The position numbers and the translations under genes were made by a program. From assembly GCA_028279305.1 (NCBI GenBank), contig JANQOA010000086.1:1-40051 (forward strand): DNA of 40,051 bases, given 5' to 3'. Below, piece by piece: positions 39,157 through 40,051 of this stretch; within the stretch, counting starts at the first letter, position 1; every line of letters begins with the position of its first letter. The stretch comes from Pseudomonadales bacterium. GTDB lineage: Bacteria; Pseudomonadota; Gammaproteobacteria; Pseudomonadales; Azotimanducaceae. Under the pieces are notes generated by a model. It ran no database searches. It worked only from the letters and a program-made list of their open reading frames with translations, and was not told the DNA's origin.

Positions 39157-40051
39157 TCAGCCGAAACTGACCCGGCTGGCGGTGCCGAGTTCTGCGATAG
39201 TGTGCCGGTGTGAGGTGCCGTCCTGGCCGGCAAAATTACACAGGCTGTTGAATTTGCTCTGCAATTTGGCGCCCTGTTCATCGTAGTCGCTGACGGGCTC
39301 GGAAAGATCGTTGAATTCCGCGTGGGCATTCTGGTTACCGTCCACCCACACCACCTTTGACTGAAACTGCGACAGTGAATCGTCAGTTTCCACGGTGACT
39401 TTGTCGATTAATTCCTGCACGGGTCCGCTGCTGATCACTGCGTCGACAAAGGTCTCGGGATTGGCGGTATCTATGCCGTTTAATGCCAGCGAAGCGGTGC
39501 CGCGCAGGCTGAACTTGCCTTCCAGGCCGGTTTTCGGTTCCGCCACGCCGCAGATATCGAGCAACATCGGATTGACCGTGATGGTCAGCGAAGACAGGTC
39601 ATCCGCATTCAGAGTGGTGCGCAGTTTCAGCACGCTTTCGATGGCTGAGTGAGTCAGGTGGCAGGCGGCGTGGTATTTGAACAACGTACCGAGGATCAGC
39701 CATTCGTCAGCAATCGCCGCCAGCCGCGCTGCGGCATCCTCAGCGTTTGACGCCGCCTGCACAAAACCCTGGTTGCCGAGTACCGCCTCCGGGTTGGCGG
39801 TAAATCCGGCCGCTGCCAGGCGTGTGCAGTTGACACCGTTTTCCGCGGAATGCCCGGGGTGATACGGTTTGGTCATGGTGCCGAAATTGGCTTTAACGCC
39901 GCAGGCATGCGAGGCGGCCAGCCCCATGGCGGTGGCGTACTCCTCCTGCGGCAGCTTGAGCAGGTGCGCAACCCCGGCGGTGGCGCCGAAGGTGCCGTAA
40001 GTGGCGGTGGTGTGCCAGCCTCTCGGGTAGTGGTCGCGGCCCATGGCATGG
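39157..40051 (-). CDS. MmgE/PrpD family protein, N-terminus cut by window edge
   Basis: There are 298 visible codons of a protein that normally has about 450. The visible part starts with HAMGRDHYPRGWHTTATYGTFGATAG, the conserved central motif of MmgE/PrpD, followed by GLAASHACGVKANFGTMTKPYHPGHSAENG and FKYHAACHLTHSAIES. These match the 2-methylcitrate dehydratase family, which also contains aconitate decarboxylase-type enzymes. The stop is 10 bases before the nitroreductase start. The first 130-150 residues lie beyond the window. Substrate is uncertain; the context of acyl-CoA metabolism fits a hydroxy-acid dehydratase. Confidence 0.9.
   Translation of the reverse strand, partial: HAMGRDHYPRGWHTTATYGTFGATAGVAHLLKLPQEEYATAMGLAASHACGVKANFGTMTKPYHPGHSAENGVNCTRLAAAGFTANPEAVLGNQGFVQAASNAEDAAARLAAIADEWLILGTLFKYHAACHLTHSAIESVLKLRTTLNADDLSSLTITVNPMLLDICGVAEPKTGLEGKFSLRGTASLALNGIDTANPETFVDAVISSGPVQELIDKVTVETDDSLSQFQSKVVWVDGNQNAHAEFNDLSEPVSDYDEQGAKLQSKFNSLCNFAGQDGTSHRHTIAELGTASRVSFG

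Noticed and set aside
39146..39329. N-terminal extension of the nitroreductase
   Set aside because: The extra residues are Ser/Pro/Arg-rich, come from the antisense-frame texture of the MmgE gene region, and match no nitroreductase sequence.

Overview
The window is a gene-dense stretch of a moderately GC-rich Gram-negative chromosome. Two TonB-dependent outer-membrane receptors, periplasmic signal peptides and many 1- or 4-base gene overlaps are visible. The catabolic gene mix (class D flavin hydroxylases, a Baeyer-Villiger monooxygenase, acyl-CoA ligases, CaiB/BaiF, MmgE/PrpD, nitronate monooxygenase) suggests a free-living, probably marine, gammaproteobacterium of the Halieaceae/Spongiibacteraceae kind. 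That placement is inference; there is no rRNA or marker gene. I see no tRNA, rRNA, CRISPR array, insertion sequence or prophage gene. No stretch over 300 bases lacks a gene; the longest gap is 30881-31160.

Region A (1-11014) is a catabolic/uptake cluster built from paralogous pieces. It holds two acyl-CoA-dehydrogenase-fold monooxygenases (1023-2195, 9165-10328) and two MarR regulators (2315-2809, 7472-7936). It also holds a PhyH dioxygenase, a TonB receptor, an MFS transporter, a VOC enzyme, a MetE-like zinc barrel and a carboxymuconolactone-decarboxylase-like (CMD-like) protein. The promoters carry TCAA/TTGA inverted repeats. A 34-bp block with fixed spacing is found upstream of both the TonB receptor and the VOC/MFS pair, so these genes look like one regulon.

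Region B (11104-22094) is centred on a divergent promoter at about 17033-17098. Leftwards it reads SDR, double-NTF2 protein, AMP ligase and iron-type alcohol dehydrogenase as one tight operon. Rightwards it reads a CMD-like protein, a Baeyer-Villiger monooxygenase and a second double-NTF2 protein. A TetR gene at 11104 has the same TTGTAT-AAA-ATACAA type operator in front of it as the divergent promoter. The likely scheme is alcohol to ketone to ester or lactone to acyl-CoA; the substrate is unknown.

Region C (22227-29951) has a metal/TonB flavour. On the minus strand a DUF2946-like small protein, a siderophore-type TonB receptor and an exported CopC-like/DJ-1 (isonitrile-hydratase-like) fusion form one unit. 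On the plus strand lie MOSC, cyclophilin and amidohydrolase genes, followed by a convergent DUF411 gene and an SRPBCC gene.

Region D (30029-40051) holds an AraC regulator, a 73-residue orphan, a winged-helix/STAND-ATPase regulator, a serine hydrolase, a two-module CaiB/BaiF CoA transferase, and a minus-strand operon of MmgE/PrpD (cut by the window edge), nitroreductase and nitronate monooxygenase.

The most unusual item is the CopC-like/DJ-1 fusion translationally coupled to its TonB receptor. The most useful regulatory results are the two repeated operator families.
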